Shown: positions 44,156-54,140, counted from the stretch's first letter. The stretch is DNA of 64,000 nucleotides from an uncultured Prevotella sp. (GCA_937907705.1 CALCVP010000057.1:97090-161089); one strand, 5' to 3'. Translations and numbers: made by a program. Notes: generated by a model from the sequence alone, not told the origin.

Positions 44156-44622
44156 CGTTTCGTAATTTTAAGGGTTGTGTTATTCGCTTTGACAATATAT
44201 GTTTCTGCGGGCAATGTCTCCAAAGACACGCTGACACAGTCTTTGCCGTTATCTTGATGCGCAATGCTTACTTGCTGTCCGCTTAATGTATAGACTTTTA
44301 CAGTAGTCTTGCTGTCAAGACCATAGAAAAAGATGACATTGCCTTCACGGCTCACTGCCTTGCCCACAACTGTGCCTTGAATGGCAGTAGGTGCGCCAAA
44401 GGTGTATTCCTTCACCTCGTATAAGCTGTAAGTAGCAGTTGCTTGGTCAGTAGTCATCACCAATTGATTGTCGGCTATCGTAATAACAGGCTTCTCTGTC
44501 AAGAGAAAAGAGTGTATCGTGCCATCTTTCATCTTCAGGTTCAGCGCCTCATTGGCTGCATGCAGCCCTACCGCACAAGTCATTAGGGCCAACAAGGTAG
44601 TAAAAATCTTTTTCATAGTCAT
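44152..44622 (-). CDS. Small secreted module protein with T9SS-type tail (copy 2)
   Basis: A 156-residue exported protein, paralogue of the one at 42744-43208. It has a signal peptide, the module ALNLKMKDGTIHSF...YSLYEVKEYTF and a sorting-like tail ending YIVKANNTTLKITKR. The nucleotide sequence of the module is also very similar to copy 1, so the duplication is probably recent. Its stop overlaps the start of the 225-residue module protein by 4 bp. The second ATG at 44616 (MKKIF) is an equally plausible start. Function unknown. Confidence 0.72.
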   Translation of the reverse strand: MTMKKIFTTLLALMTCAVGLHAANEALNLKMKDGTIHSFLLTEKPVITIADNQLVMTTDQATATYSLYEVKEYTFGAPTAIQGTVVGKAVSREGNVIFFYGLDSKTTVKVYTLSGQQVSIAHQDNGKDCVSVSLETLPAETYIVKANNTTLKITKR

Positions 44623-44994
44623 TATTTTAAAGTTACTGAATTATATCGTATGCAAATAGGTTTCCGTATGAAGTGGTCTGCCGTTTGACAAACATGGTTG
44701 AGCCGAAGCTCTCTACTGCTTATTGCCGCAGCCAGCATTTGTCGAGCAAATAGCTCTGATAGTTTTAGCTGTTTCAGTATTGCTGCTGTCATGCTACCGT
44801 ATCCTCTGCTTTGTGTAAACAGGGCTGCACCCTCTGTCTATATCGCAACAAGACTTTTAGCAGTCTCTCTGTTTTTTGTTTTTGAAAGTGTGTTGAGAGT
44901 ATCTTTCATCTCTCAACACACTTGAATTATTGTTGTTACCTGTGCGTTTACCCTATATCTGATACAGCATAACTCACCGGCAAACAGTAATGGA
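44623..44994. other. 372-bp gap after the IPT-repeat protein gene
   Basis: No gene is credible here. The only structure recognised is the terminator-like hairpin at 44887-44922. Unlike the equivalent gap after the downstream copy of the gene pair, it has no palindrome array. Confidence 0.5.
44887..44922 (-). terminator. Hairpin after the IPT-repeat protein gene
   Basis: Perfect 13-bp arms AGTGTGTTGAGAG and CTCTCAACACACT with a 10-nt loop. On the minus strand it is followed by TTTC and then A-rich sequence, so the T-run is short. It may terminate partly, separating susCD and binding-protein genes from the enzyme genes. Confidence 0.6.
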
Positions 44995-47016
44995 TTATGG
45001 TACCAATGTAATCTTTGTTACTTGTAAGCCTGAGCCTTGAATGATAAAGGCTGTCTCGCTCCAACCGTCAGCTCTTGCACCTGTGATGCAATCGATGGCC
45101 TCTTGAGTCAATGGAGCCTCCAATACCTCTGCACCGCCATTCCAGTCGTTAAGGTCATAGCCTGACAAGCTGCTCCAGTTAGCATCGTTGAACTGTGCCT
45201 GACCGGTGGTAGCTGCCACTTTGTATATCTTAATCTTAGAGACACCAGGCGTCCAAGTAATCTTGGTAAGGTCTACATTGGCATTACGCATGATGCGGAA
45301 ACGGCCGTTATCGTCCCAAGTAAGCTCCATTGGGAATTTGGCTTGGCTACCATCCATCATGAAGCAATTGGTCTCGCTCACCGCATATTCGTTAGGAATA
45401 ACGGTCAACTTGCCTACCACATACTTCTGACCGTCAGCAGTCTGCATGGTTACATTATAAGAACCTGCTGCCAAAGAAGCGGGAATAACAATGGTCATTG
45501 AGGTGGCAGAGCGTGATACATACTGGCTAACCTTAGCGGTACCGATATACACAGCTTCAACATTGTTATAGTTTTTGCCCTCCAAGGTTACCTGTGCACC
45601 GGCATTACCAGCAGGAGCATTGGTCAAGGTTGGGTTGGTAGAAGGCTGAATGGTCAACCCTGCAAACTCTACTGTATCACCATTCTTCATGGTCAGCACA
45701 AATCCTGTGCCCGCAGCACCGGCTGGTACTGTCAACTTGATAGCATTGCTCTTCTGATCGATAAACTCTGTAACCTTTTGGTCTGTCGGGAAAGTAATAG
45801 ATGCCACAAGGTCAAGATTCTTACCTGCAATGATAATGTCGCCACCAGCCATCAAGGAAGTAGGATTTACAGCCGTTACACTTGCCTTCACCAGTGTAAA
45901 GGCCACGCTAACTGTCTTGCCGTTCTCCAAGCTTAAAGTAATGTCGCCCTCTTTGGTGTCTTCCGGCACTGTGGTAACTATCTCGGTAGCACTCTGCTGC
46001 TCAATCTCCGTATTCTTGCCATTAGGGAAGCTGATAGAAGTAATCAAGTCAAGGTCTTTACCCGTAATAGTAAGCTTGGCACCATTCTTCACTGGATTAG
46101 GAACCGCACTCAAGTTGGTAGGAACCACAGTAGTAATGCTACCGGCAGGCACCTGCACGCCAGAGTAAAGGTTCAGCGTTACTTCACCGTCAGTAGCCTT
46201 GACAGGCACAACAAAACTAATGCTCTTGCCGTCTGCACTGTGCTTTACGTCTGCGGTATCCACCTTAGCACCGTTCAAGCTAACGGTAACCACCTGTGTG
46301 AGCGACTCTCCATTGACCGTAATGGTTTCGCCAGCCTTAGGATTTGCGTTTGAAAGACCACTCACAGTAGGCTCATTTACAGTAAGAGCCAACTCTGATT
46401 CCAACTCTGAAGGCTGAGCAGCCAAGTCTGTCAGCTTAAACTTACCTGTCCTTGCTGTCATCGGTATAGCCACTTCAATGGTGTATCTGTCGTGTGTAAC
46501 AAACGCATCTTCCTTCACTGTGTCGTTCTCTGCAAAGATAATGCCATGTATAAGATTCAGATAATCGCCTTTGATGGTCAGCTTATCGCCCACATTACCT
46601 GCCAGATTGTTTTCAGAACCCACATAGAACTTGTCTATCTTGATATCTTCACGGTAAACAATAGGAGTAATTGTTCGTATCTCTCCACCCTTTTTGGTGG
46701 TAAGTACCACTATACCTGTATCGCATTTCTCGGCAGGCACTGTAATTGAAATTTTGCTGTGCCGTCCCTTTTCCAGTATTTCATACTGAGTAATAGGGTC
46801 TGCACCCGGCAATTGAATACTCTCTATCTGGTCAAGATTGCTGCCATAGAAATACAAGGTGCCGCCTCTCAACACTGGACAAGGGCCAAATGCGTTCACC
46901 GCTATATTGTTGCCATACTGGTCTGTGTTGAGATCGTCGCCATCATCACAGGCTGTAAGCGATAGCCCTACAAGGGCTATCACCATAAGCATGAATATCT
47001 TATAATACTTTTTCAT
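44995..47016 (-). CDS. Surface glycan-binding lipoprotein with IPT/TIG repeats
   Basis: A 673-residue lipoprotein (LSLTAC, Cys23), probably displayed on the cell surface beside SusCD. Residues 40-540 hold about six immunoglobulin-like IPT/TIG repeats, with motifs such as GGTLYFYGSNLDQIESI, GAKLTITGKDLDLITSI and GGDIIIAGKNLDLVASI. Residues 544-673 are the domain shared with the 225-residue protein at 43478-44155. In comparable loci such proteins bind the polysaccharide with the C-terminal domain while the IPT repeats act as a stalk, so the tail is the likely mannan-binding part. It starts 21 bp after the next binding-protein gene upstream. Confidence 0.82.
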   Translation of the reverse strand: MKKYYKIFMLMVIALVGLSLTACDDGDDLNTDQYGNNIAVNAFGPCPVLRGGTLYFYGSNLDQIESIQLPGADPITQYEILEKGRHSKISITVPAEKCDTGIVVLTTKKGGEIRTITPIVYREDIKIDKFYVGSENNLAGNVGDKLTIKGDYLNLIHGIIFAENDTVKEDAFVTHDRYTIEVAIPMTARTGKFKLTDLAAQPSELESELALTVNEPTVSGLSNANPKAGETITVNGESLTQVVTVSLNGAKVDTADVKHSADGKSISFVVPVKATDGEVTLNLYSGVQVPAGSITTVVPTNLSAVPNPVKNGAKLTITGKDLDLITSISFPNGKNTEIEQQSATEIVTTVPEDTKEGDITLSLENGKTVSVAFTLVKASVTAVNPTSLMAGGDIIIAGKNLDLVASITFPTDQKVTEFIDQKSNAIKLTVPAGAAGTGFVLTMKNGDTVEFAGLTIQPSTNPTLTNAPAGNAGAQVTLEGKNYNNVEAVYIGTAKVSQYVSRSATSMTIVIPASLAAGSYNVTMQTADGQKYVVGKLTVIPNEYAVSETNCFMMDGSQAKFPMELTWDDNGRFRIMRNANVDLTKITWTPGVSKIKIYKVAATTGQAQFNDANWSSLSGYDLNDWNGGAEVLEAPLTQEAIDCITGARADGWSETAFIIQGSGLQVTKITLVP
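44998..45387 (-). other. 130-residue shared domain, copy in glycan-binding protein
   Basis: Codes for residues 544-673 of the IPT-repeat lipoprotein, the counterpart of 43481-43870. Conserved segments include NCFMMDG, LTWDD, FRIMRN, VDLTKITWT, DWNGGA and WSETAFIIQG. Confidence 0.75.
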
Positions 47017-47037
47017 AGTTATGCTTCATTTAAAAGA

Positions 47038-48387
47038 TTAGTTTAATGGCACTACACGGATGTTGTCAAGTCTTATGACAGGCTTGCACTCTGTGCCAGA
47101 GATACCACCACCCACAATAAATATGGTGAAACTGGTAAAGTCATCTGCTGTTAACTTGACATTGCCACTGGCTTTGCTGCCACTCATACCATAGGTAAAG
47201 TCTTTAATAGGCAATGTAACCGTTATCCACTTGCCGTCAGTATCAAAGGAACCCGTAGACTCCCAAGGACGATAGATGCCACGTGGCAGGTCATCGTTGT
47301 TGAAATAGGTGTTGTTGGCACCAGCGCACTCCTTGCCGTCTACATCGAGACCACTGCCTGTTCCGCTAATTTTATCTACACCACCTACAATAATCTGCAT
47401 TGCACCAGCAGACCAAGGATTACTCTTAGGCACATACATCTCAAATTTGTAGGCCATATTCTGGTAGTTAGTAAAGTCTGCCAAGTCTGTCAACTTCTGC
47501 GATTGTCTGGCCACATAAGATACCGGAGTGGTCCATTCTCCTGGCCAATAAGGGAAGAAGTAGGTATTGTCATTCCAATCACCATTGGCACTCATAGTGG
47601 TAGCATCATTGCCTATTTGGATGTATTTGCCGCTAATAGGATTATCTGTATCTGTTACAACAGGTCCATCGCTGTGCCATCCCAATGGCATAAGACCGGT
47701 CTTGCCGTCAAAGTCGAAGAGTAAGCCACGGCTGTCGAGATAACGGAAAGACGATTTTGTGGTTCCATAGACAGAGGTTACACTGACAGGACCCTCTGTG
47801 TCGCATTCTGGCATGACAAAAGTAAGGGCAGAACGAGACTTGCTTACAAAGTCTGTAACCTCTTGTCCATCTGGCAATGTAACCTTAATAGGCGTGCCAG
47901 GATCATCAATAAAGTAGCTACCATTGATTGTTACCTCATCACCTGCATGCACATACTCACAAGACATCGAGGTAAGTGTAGGAGCAGGCACAACCACATG
48001 GAAGTCATACTTTACTGTATCGTTTCCAGTGGTAACCATATAAATCTTGTCTGTTACCTTGTCCGGTATGTCCTTTGGCACTGATACCACCAAAGTGTGG
48101 TCGGTAATGTAACTTGTATTCAAGATAGCTTGCTTGTCATTGAAGTACATTTCCTTAATACTTGTCAAGTTGCTACCCACTATACAGATAGAACTTTCAG
48201 GATATGACTGTACAAGCAATGAGTCTTTCTGGTCAACATCGGTAGGACGTATGTAGTAAATGGTAGGTTTACCGCCTGTCAACTCAAACTTATCGGGTTC
48301 ATCTTCGCAAGATTGCAGTGCAAATCCTGACAGCAGAGCCGTAGCGACCAGCATGTAACCACCTATTCTTTTTATGTCGAATTTCAT
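47038..48387 (-). CDS. Surface glycan-binding protein, SGBP-B-like
   Basis: A 449-residue lipoprotein (FALQSC, Cys27) with two N-terminal IPT/TIG-like domains (ICIVGSNLTSIKEMYF; GDEVTINGSYF) and a larger C-terminal beta-sandwich from about residue 215 (GLLFDFDGKTGLMPLGWHSDG). This layout matches glycan-binding surface proteins encoded after susD in many PULs, including the xyloglucan-binding SGBP-B type. Aromatic-rich segments (TYFFPYWPGEW, GIYRPWESTG) could form the mannan-binding platform. It is encoded 19 bp after susD and 21 bp before the second binding protein. Confidence 0.85.
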   Translation of the reverse strand: MKFDIKRIGGYMLVATALLSGFALQSCEDEPDKFELTGGKPTIYYIRPTDVDQKDSLLVQSYPESSICIVGSNLTSIKEMYFNDKQAILNTSYITDHTLVVSVPKDIPDKVTDKIYMVTTGNDTVKYDFHVVVPAPTLTSMSCEYVHAGDEVTINGSYFIDDPGTPIKVTLPDGQEVTDFVSKSRSALTFVMPECDTEGPVSVTSVYGTTKSSFRYLDSRGLLFDFDGKTGLMPLGWHSDGPVVTDTDNPISGKYIQIGNDATTMSANGDWNDNTYFFPYWPGEWTTPVSYVARQSQKLTDLADFTNYQNMAYKFEMYVPKSNPWSAGAMQIIVGGVDKISGTGSGLDVDGKECAGANNTYFNNDDLPRGIYRPWESTGSFDTDGKWITVTLPIKDFTYGMSGSKASGNVKLTADDFTSFTIFIVGGGISGTECKPVIRLDNIRVVPLN

Positions 48388-48406
48388 AATCGTTAGGCTT
48401 TAAGTG

Positions 48407-50185
48407 TTAAAAACTAATGGTACTTAAATCAAAGTCCTCAGGGTCTTCAAGCAGCAGAGGATTATAGATTACATCTGAAGAAGGCAGAGGCAATGTAAAA
48501 CTTTGGTCGGTAACATTGGGGGCATTCTTGTCATCATAAGTAATATCTGCAGTAGAACCCCATTGTGTATACCCGCTTTCATAATATGCCTTATACAACT
48601 TATTCAAGGCAGACTGGTCATATCCATTGCGACGTTGGGTCTTAATCTCGCTGATTGCGCCCTGTGGGTCGTAATAGTAGCGGCGAACAAAGTCGTACCA
48701 ACGGTCTCCTTCGCAAGCAAGTTCCAAGCGACGCTCTTTCCATACATCCTCCCAAGAGATTGAAGCAGGCACTTTATCATAACCCTTTACAGAGCGATGG
48801 CGCACATCATAGAAGTATTGCAAAGCCTTGGGGTCTGTTGTGGTACCGTTGTCTCCTATCTTTGCCTCACAATAGATAAGGTAAACATCAGACAAACGGA
48901 GTATATGCGTCCACAGTTTTGACGCCATTCGAGCGGCAGAAGAACCGAGATACTTCACGTGGTCGGCATCATCACCATAGAGATGTTTTACACTGGCAGC
49001 ACCGGTAGGACTCTCCATGGCTCCATCACTCACGTGTTCCGGATAGCCTCCGAAGCAGAACTTGAGATAATCAAATCCACCACAATCGGTGTAGAAGTAA
49101 TCATACTTATCGCCAGCCATCATCATGGTAGCCTTTCGACGGTCGTCAGTATCTTGCCGTTTCTGGCTTAGCGCATTTTCGCCAAAGGCATCTTGCAAAT
49201 CAACAGAAGGTCCATTCCATTGTCCCCAGTTATCTCCATACTCGTCAAAGCCATTCATGGCCAAATCGCTTTGCAGTGTGTTTTGACAAGTCCATGTACC
49301 TCCAACAGTCCAAGCCCATGAAATGAGGTTTTCATCACATGCGTTATGGTCTCCCCTGAAGATATCAGAAAACTTGGCTTCCAGCTGTCTGCCACTGTTT
49401 TCTATGACATCAAGTGCCAGTTCAGCAGCTTTCTCCAAGTCGGCTGTATTGCGCTTATGCGCTGTACATGTAATGTAAGAATAAGAACCTTTGTGGTAAG
49501 TTGTATTCTCTTCGCTAAATCCTGCCTTGGTAAGATACACCTTAGCCAAGAGTGCTTTAGCACAATATCTGTCTATACGGCCTGTGTTTGTAAGGTCTTT
49601 CTCCGGCAAAAGCTCAATAGCTTTCTCAAGAGTCATGATGATATAGTCGTAGATATTGCTGATTTTTGCCTTGTGCACGGAGGTAGCTTTCTGGCTGTTG
49701 ATAACATCGATAGGGTTATGGATAATAGGCACCGAACCGAAAGAGCGTACCATATAGAAGTAAGCAAAAGCTTTCCATGTGAGGCATTCGCCCATGCAAG
49801 CATTTTTCACAGCCTCAGATGCACCGGTGCTGTTCTTCAAGTTCTCATATACTGTGGTGGCATGTGTATTTACCGCCCAAAGGGAAGCACTCATGTTATT
49901 GAGGTCTTCGTCTGCACCTGTCAGTGTAAAGGTCAGATATGGCGAACCGCCCCAATAGTAGTTGCCTGACAACACCTCGCCTACCTTGAAGAAACCACGC
50001 TGAAAATCGTACCAAGGAGAGTTGTAAAGGTAGTTTACGCCAGAGCGGCATTGTGCGTCATCTTTGTAGAAGTTAGAGGTGTTGATGGCGTCTTCGGTAG
50101 GACAATCCAAATAACTGTCGCAGGAAGTAAATGCCATGCTCATCAAAGCAACGCAAGCTATAGATTTTATATTGAATATTTTCAT
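48407..50185 (-). CDS. SusD/RagB-family lipoprotein of the mannan PUL
   Basis: A 592-residue outer-membrane lipoprotein (MAFTSC, Cys22) that should bind manno-oligosaccharides and close over its SusC partner. Family segments include KNACMGECLTWKAFAYFYMVRSFG, RYCAKALLAKVYLTKAGF and the C-terminal WTHILRLSDVYLIYCEAKIG and WKERRLELACEGDRWYDFVRR. It lies 13 bp after susC. The length is within the normal SusD range and the sequence appears intact. Confidence 0.93.
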   Translation of the reverse strand: MKIFNIKSIACVALMSMAFTSCDSYLDCPTEDAINTSNFYKDDAQCRSGVNYLYNSPWYDFQRGFFKVGEVLSGNYYWGGSPYLTFTLTGADEDLNNMSASLWAVNTHATTVYENLKNSTGASEAVKNACMGECLTWKAFAYFYMVRSFGSVPIIHNPIDVINSQKATSVHKAKISNIYDYIIMTLEKAIELLPEKDLTNTGRIDRYCAKALLAKVYLTKAGFSEENTTYHKGSYSYITCTAHKRNTADLEKAAELALDVIENSGRQLEAKFSDIFRGDHNACDENLISWAWTVGGTWTCQNTLQSDLAMNGFDEYGDNWGQWNGPSVDLQDAFGENALSQKRQDTDDRRKATMMMAGDKYDYFYTDCGGFDYLKFCFGGYPEHVSDGAMESPTGAASVKHLYGDDADHVKYLGSSAARMASKLWTHILRLSDVYLIYCEAKIGDNGTTTDPKALQYFYDVRHRSVKGYDKVPASISWEDVWKERRLELACEGDRWYDFVRRYYYDPQGAISEIKTQRRNGYDQSALNKLYKAYYESGYTQWGSTADITYDDKNAPNVTDQSFTLPLPSSDVIYNPLLLEDPEDFDLSTISF

Positions 50186-50198
50186 TGTTGTACTGTTT

Positions 50199-53100
50199 TT
50201 AGAATGTTACGTTAAGACCGAAAGAATAAACAGTAGGTGACGGATAACGACCGTTGTCAAGACCGTAAACATAACCATTGGAATCAGATGTCGACGCACC
50301 TATTTCCGGGTCATATCCCTTGTAACCTGTGATTGTTGCCACGTTTTGAATGTTGCAATAGAGTCTTACGTTTTCAAGACCTACATGCTTCAGCCATGCT
50401 TTCGGGAAGGTATAGCCCAAGGTAATATTCTTGATGCGCAAGTAACTTCCGTCTTCAATGTAACGGTCGCTGGTACGAACATTGTTGTTAGGATCGTTCA
50501 AGCGAGCTGCCGGCAAACCAGTAGGATTAGTAACTTGAATATTGTCGATATCGTCATACCAATGGTATACAACGCCTGCATTGTGTCCTTGGTAGCCATT
50601 TGAATAGTCTTTGTTAGGATCAATCGGAGTGATTACAGAGCGACCGAGCACAGTAGCAGCCTGATTGGTCCATACACTCTTCATGGCATCGAGACGCATG
50701 CGGAGGTAATTGTAAACCTTATTGCCCACAGAACCGTTGACAAACACTGACAAGTCAAAGTTCTTGTAACGGAATGTGTTGGTCCAACCAAAGGTGTACT
50801 TAGGCATAGGATTGCCTATATAGGTGCGGTCGTGGTCATCGATAACGCCATCTGGCTTTCCGTCAGGACCACTGATATCCTTATACTTGATATCACCTAC
50901 CCAAACAGTATTCCATTTGTCATAGCTGTTCGGCCCTTTGTAAGCTGTTGGCTTGGCTGAGTTTTCTATATCCTCTCGACTGGTATAGACACCATCCGTA
51001 ACATAACCATAGAACTGGAACAGAGGTTGTCCTACATCGCTTTTGCTTACTACGTCGCTCCACTGTCCTGTACCGAGAATAGCGGCACTGGATGTACCAG
51101 CCAGCTTGGTCAGCTTATTCTTGTTCCAAGATATTTCAAACTCGCTGTCCCATGAGAAATCTTTTGTCGTAACAGGATGAGCAGAGAGTGTTATTTCAAG
51201 ACCCTTGTTTTCGATAGATCCATAGTTGCCCCACGGTGCGGCAAGCGCAGAACTTGAGTTGCCGGATGTACCCATATAAGAAGGCAACTGCATAGGCATC
51301 AGCATGTCGTTGGACACTTTCTTGTAGGCATCCACTACCAAATTGAGCCTGTCATTGAAGAAACCAAGGTCGATACCAATGTTGGTCTGCTCTTGTTTCT
51401 CCCAGTGTATATTGAGGTTAGAGATACGTGCCGGTCTGTAAGAGTTGCCAAGACCAGTCTGCATCATGGAAAGGTCTGATGACCACTTGCCACTGCCGAT
51501 GTTAGAGTTACCAGTCTGTCCCCAGCCAAAGCGGAGTTTACCATTAGAAAGCCACTTGCCTGCTATCTTCTTGACAAAGGCTTCGTTAGAGAAGCGCCAT
51601 GCCAAAGCAAATGAGTGGAACGAGCCCCAACGGCAATCAGGACCGAAGTTGGAGCTGCCATCGCGGCGGAAGGTATATGTAGCCAAATACCGGTCGTCGT
51701 AGTTGTAGGTTTCACGGGTAAAGAATGAAGCCATAGCCGATGTGCCGAATCCTGCCTTGAGCTGATAAGAAGTCTGGTCGCCCAAGCCCGGATTGTGGAT
51801 ATCGTTGGAAGGCAAGCCGATGGCATAGTTGTAGTTGTAATCATATTTGCTCTTCCAGCACTCCTGACCCACCATGGCAGTAAAGCTGTGCTTGTCTATG
51901 CTGCCTGTATAAGTAAGGTAGTTCTTGAACTGGAGGAACTGACCTGTGCTCTTCTGAAGAGACATTTCGTTCTTTGACTTCTGCCAGCGGCCGAGGTCTA
52001 CGGTAGGTTCAAAGGTCTCTGCACGGTCCCAACTGAAGTTGTAACCTAATTCAGTATGCCATACCAGGCCTTTCATAAAAGTGATTTCTCCAAACACATT
52101 ACCGTTAAGACTGTTGCGCTTGTAGAGAATATCATTCATCAGAGCAAGTGCTACAGGGTTAGGATTGTTGACACCCTCGCGAGAAATGGAAGTATAATTG
52201 CCATTGATATCATAGATTGGAATATCGGGCATAGAGGTTAAGGCATAAGTGATAACACCATCTTCCTGGTCTGCTTTCAGCAAGCGCTCGTCGGTATTGG
52301 CATAGCTGGCATTGAAACCTAACTTAAACCAAGGCTTGAGCTGTGCGTCAAGGTTGGCGCGCATGCCATAACGCTGGAAGTTGCTGCCTATAATGGTACC
52401 GTCTTGATCCATAAAATTGCCTGACACATAATACTTTACCTTGTCAGAGCCACCCTGTGCTGCCAATTGATGCTGATGCTGGAAAGCTGTGCGGAAGATG
52501 GCATCCTGCCAGTTGGTACCGACACCCAAGATAGAAGGATCGCTGAAATCATTGTTTTTAGTAACCATGCCTATGGCTGCCATGTCATTGTAATACTCAG
52601 CAAACTGGCGCAAGTTGAGCATGTCTATACGCTTGGTTTGGCGCTGCCATGCCATCATGCCATCGTAGGTGAACTTGGCTTCGCCTGCTTTACCGCGCTT
52701 GGTGGTGATGAGTACGACACCGTTAGAACCCTGCGCACCATAGATTGCGGTAGCAGAAGCATCCTTGAGCACTTCCATACTGACAATGTCTGCGGGGTTA
52801 ATGGTAGACAGTGGAGATACTGATGATACAGAACCATTGCCTAACGCATCACCCAAACCAACAGAAGCGCCAGAAGAGTTGGAGTTGTTCCATATCACAC
52901 CATCCACTACATAGAGTGGTTCGGCACCGGCATTGATGGTAGCCTGACCACGCACACGGATAGATGACGATGAACCAGGGGCACCGGAAGTAGACATAGA
53001 GGTTACACCTGCCACACGACCTGCAAAAGCCTGGTCGAGGTTGGTGATGATAGAACCTTTCATCTTCTTCTCGTCCATTGAACCGGTGGCACCTGCCAGG

Positions 53101-53444
53101 TCGCTTTTCTTCATAGAACCGTAGCCTACGACTACCACTTCTTCAAGATTGTTTTTGTCTTCTTTCAAGACAATACTCAAGTTTTTTCTACCGGTAATGC
53201 TTACTGTTTGGCTTACATAGCCAATGTAAGAGACCATCACTTGATTTTTGCCAGAAGGGACTACAATACTGAAGTTACCGTCCAAATCGGTAATGGCACC
53301 AGTACCTGAGCCACCTTTGACAACTACGCTTGCACCAATCAACGGCTCTCCGGTTTCATCTTTTACGGTACCAGAGAGCTTCGTCTGTGCATAAGTAAGG
53401 CTACTTACTGTAAGTGCCATAAATAGCATTGCTACTTTCTTCAT
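50199..53444 (-). CDS. SusC/RagA TonB-dependent transporter of the mannan PUL
   Basis: A 1081-residue outer-membrane importer. Signal peptide 1-19, carboxypeptidase-D-regulatory-like domain (about 23-95, GTVKDETGEPLIGASVVVKG), TonB-box region EEVVVVGYG, plug (KDASATAIYGAQGSNGVVLITTKRG), and a C-terminal beta-barrel ending GLNVTF. With the adjacent SusD it should import mannan oligosaccharides using TonB energy. A candidate promoter and direct-repeat operator lie at 53696-53758, giving a leader of about 245 nt. It heads the long susC-susD-binding protein-enzyme gene series. Confidence 0.94.
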   Translation of the reverse strand: MKKVAMLFMALTVSSLTYAQTKLSGTVKDETGEPLIGASVVVKGGSGTGAITDLDGNFSIVVPSGKNQVMVSYIGYVSQTVSITGRKNLSIVLKEDKNNLEEVVVVGYGSMKKSDLAGATGSMDEKKMKGSIITNLDQAFAGRVAGVTSMSTSGAPGSSSSIRVRGQATINAGAEPLYVVDGVIWNNSNSSGASVGLGDALGNGSVSSVSPLSTINPADIVSMEVLKDASATAIYGAQGSNGVVLITTKRGKAGEAKFTYDGMMAWQRQTKRIDMLNLRQFAEYYNDMAAIGMVTKNNDFSDPSILGVGTNWQDAIFRTAFQHQHQLAAQGGSDKVKYYVSGNFMDQDGTIIGSNFQRYGMRANLDAQLKPWFKLGFNASYANTDERLLKADQEDGVITYALTSMPDIPIYDINGNYTSISREGVNNPNPVALALMNDILYKRNSLNGNVFGEITFMKGLVWHTELGYNFSWDRAETFEPTVDLGRWQKSKNEMSLQKSTGQFLQFKNYLTYTGSIDKHSFTAMVGQECWKSKYDYNYNYAIGLPSNDIHNPGLGDQTSYQLKAGFGTSAMASFFTRETYNYDDRYLATYTFRRDGSSNFGPDCRWGSFHSFALAWRFSNEAFVKKIAGKWLSNGKLRFGWGQTGNSNIGSGKWSSDLSMMQTGLGNSYRPARISNLNIHWEKQEQTNIGIDLGFFNDRLNLVVDAYKKVSNDMLMPMQLPSYMGTSGNSSSALAAPWGNYGSIENKGLEITLSAHPVTTKDFSWDSEFEISWNKNKLTKLAGTSSAAILGTGQWSDVVSKSDVGQPLFQFYGYVTDGVYTSREDIENSAKPTAYKGPNSYDKWNTVWVGDIKYKDISGPDGKPDGVIDDHDRTYIGNPMPKYTFGWTNTFRYKNFDLSVFVNGSVGNKVYNYLRMRLDAMKSVWTNQAATVLGRSVITPIDPNKDYSNGYQGHNAGVVYHWYDDIDNIQVTNPTGLPAARLNDPNNNVRTSDRYIEDGSYLRIKNITLGYTFPKAWLKHVGLENVRLYCNIQNVATITGYKGYDPEIGASTSDSNGYVYGLDNGRYPSPTVYSFGLNVTF

Positions 53445-53686
53445 TAGGCGTAATTAATTTAAGGTTATTATTAAAGATTTATATTAATTTTCTGTATGTA
53501 AGACGGAAAGTTTTTCTGCTATATATCTAAATAGGCAAGAAACTCATCCCAAGGTGAATAAAGTCTTTTTTGCTTAAGTTTTCATTCTGATAGATTGGTT
53601 TATGCTTATTCGTAATCAATTTCTGTTGCCAAAGATAAGCTGCACCTCAGCAATTAAGAGTAAACTTTATTGCATTCGGTTTGTGT

Positions 53687-53758
53687 TATCTTTGGCAAAG
53701 ATATAGCAAACTTTATATTTTTTATAATACTTTATTGCTTCATACTTGTACTTTTATG
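53687..53758 (-). promoter_or_regulatory. Mannan susC promoter and direct-repeat operator
   Basis: On the minus strand a -7 box TATCTTTG (53703-53696) forms one arm of the palindrome TATCTTTG-G-CAAAGATA. Upstream lie two direct repeats, plus-strand TACTTTATTG (53728-53737) and TACTTTTATG (53749-53758), offset 21 bp. The GH5 gene has the same pair at the same 25-bp distance from its -7 box. No -33 box is present, so an AraC-type activator bound here would be needed. Confidence 0.65.
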
Positions 53759-54140
53759 ACATTCTCCTCTATTATTGGCTGTTTTTAGCTATTTATCGAG
53801 CTATTTTTCTGAAAAATCATAAAACAAAGCCTATATTTATTAATTTTAGTTATAATTCAAACCAATATAAAATCATATTTCATGGTAGTATATCAAATCA
53901 ATAAGTGTATTTTTACCACTATTTTTAGATTTTAACATAAAAATAAGTCAAATAAAACAATAAAACTTGTATTATTTTGCGCCCTTATCAACTATTTATC
54001 ACAGACTGAATTGCAGTAAACAATATTAATAAAAAGGCTGTATTTTCGCCTATATAAGGCAATCTTCCAGCATCAACACATAGGCATCAATAGGTAAATT
54101 ACCAAGAAAAATATGATACTTTTATAACACCCCACGGGCA

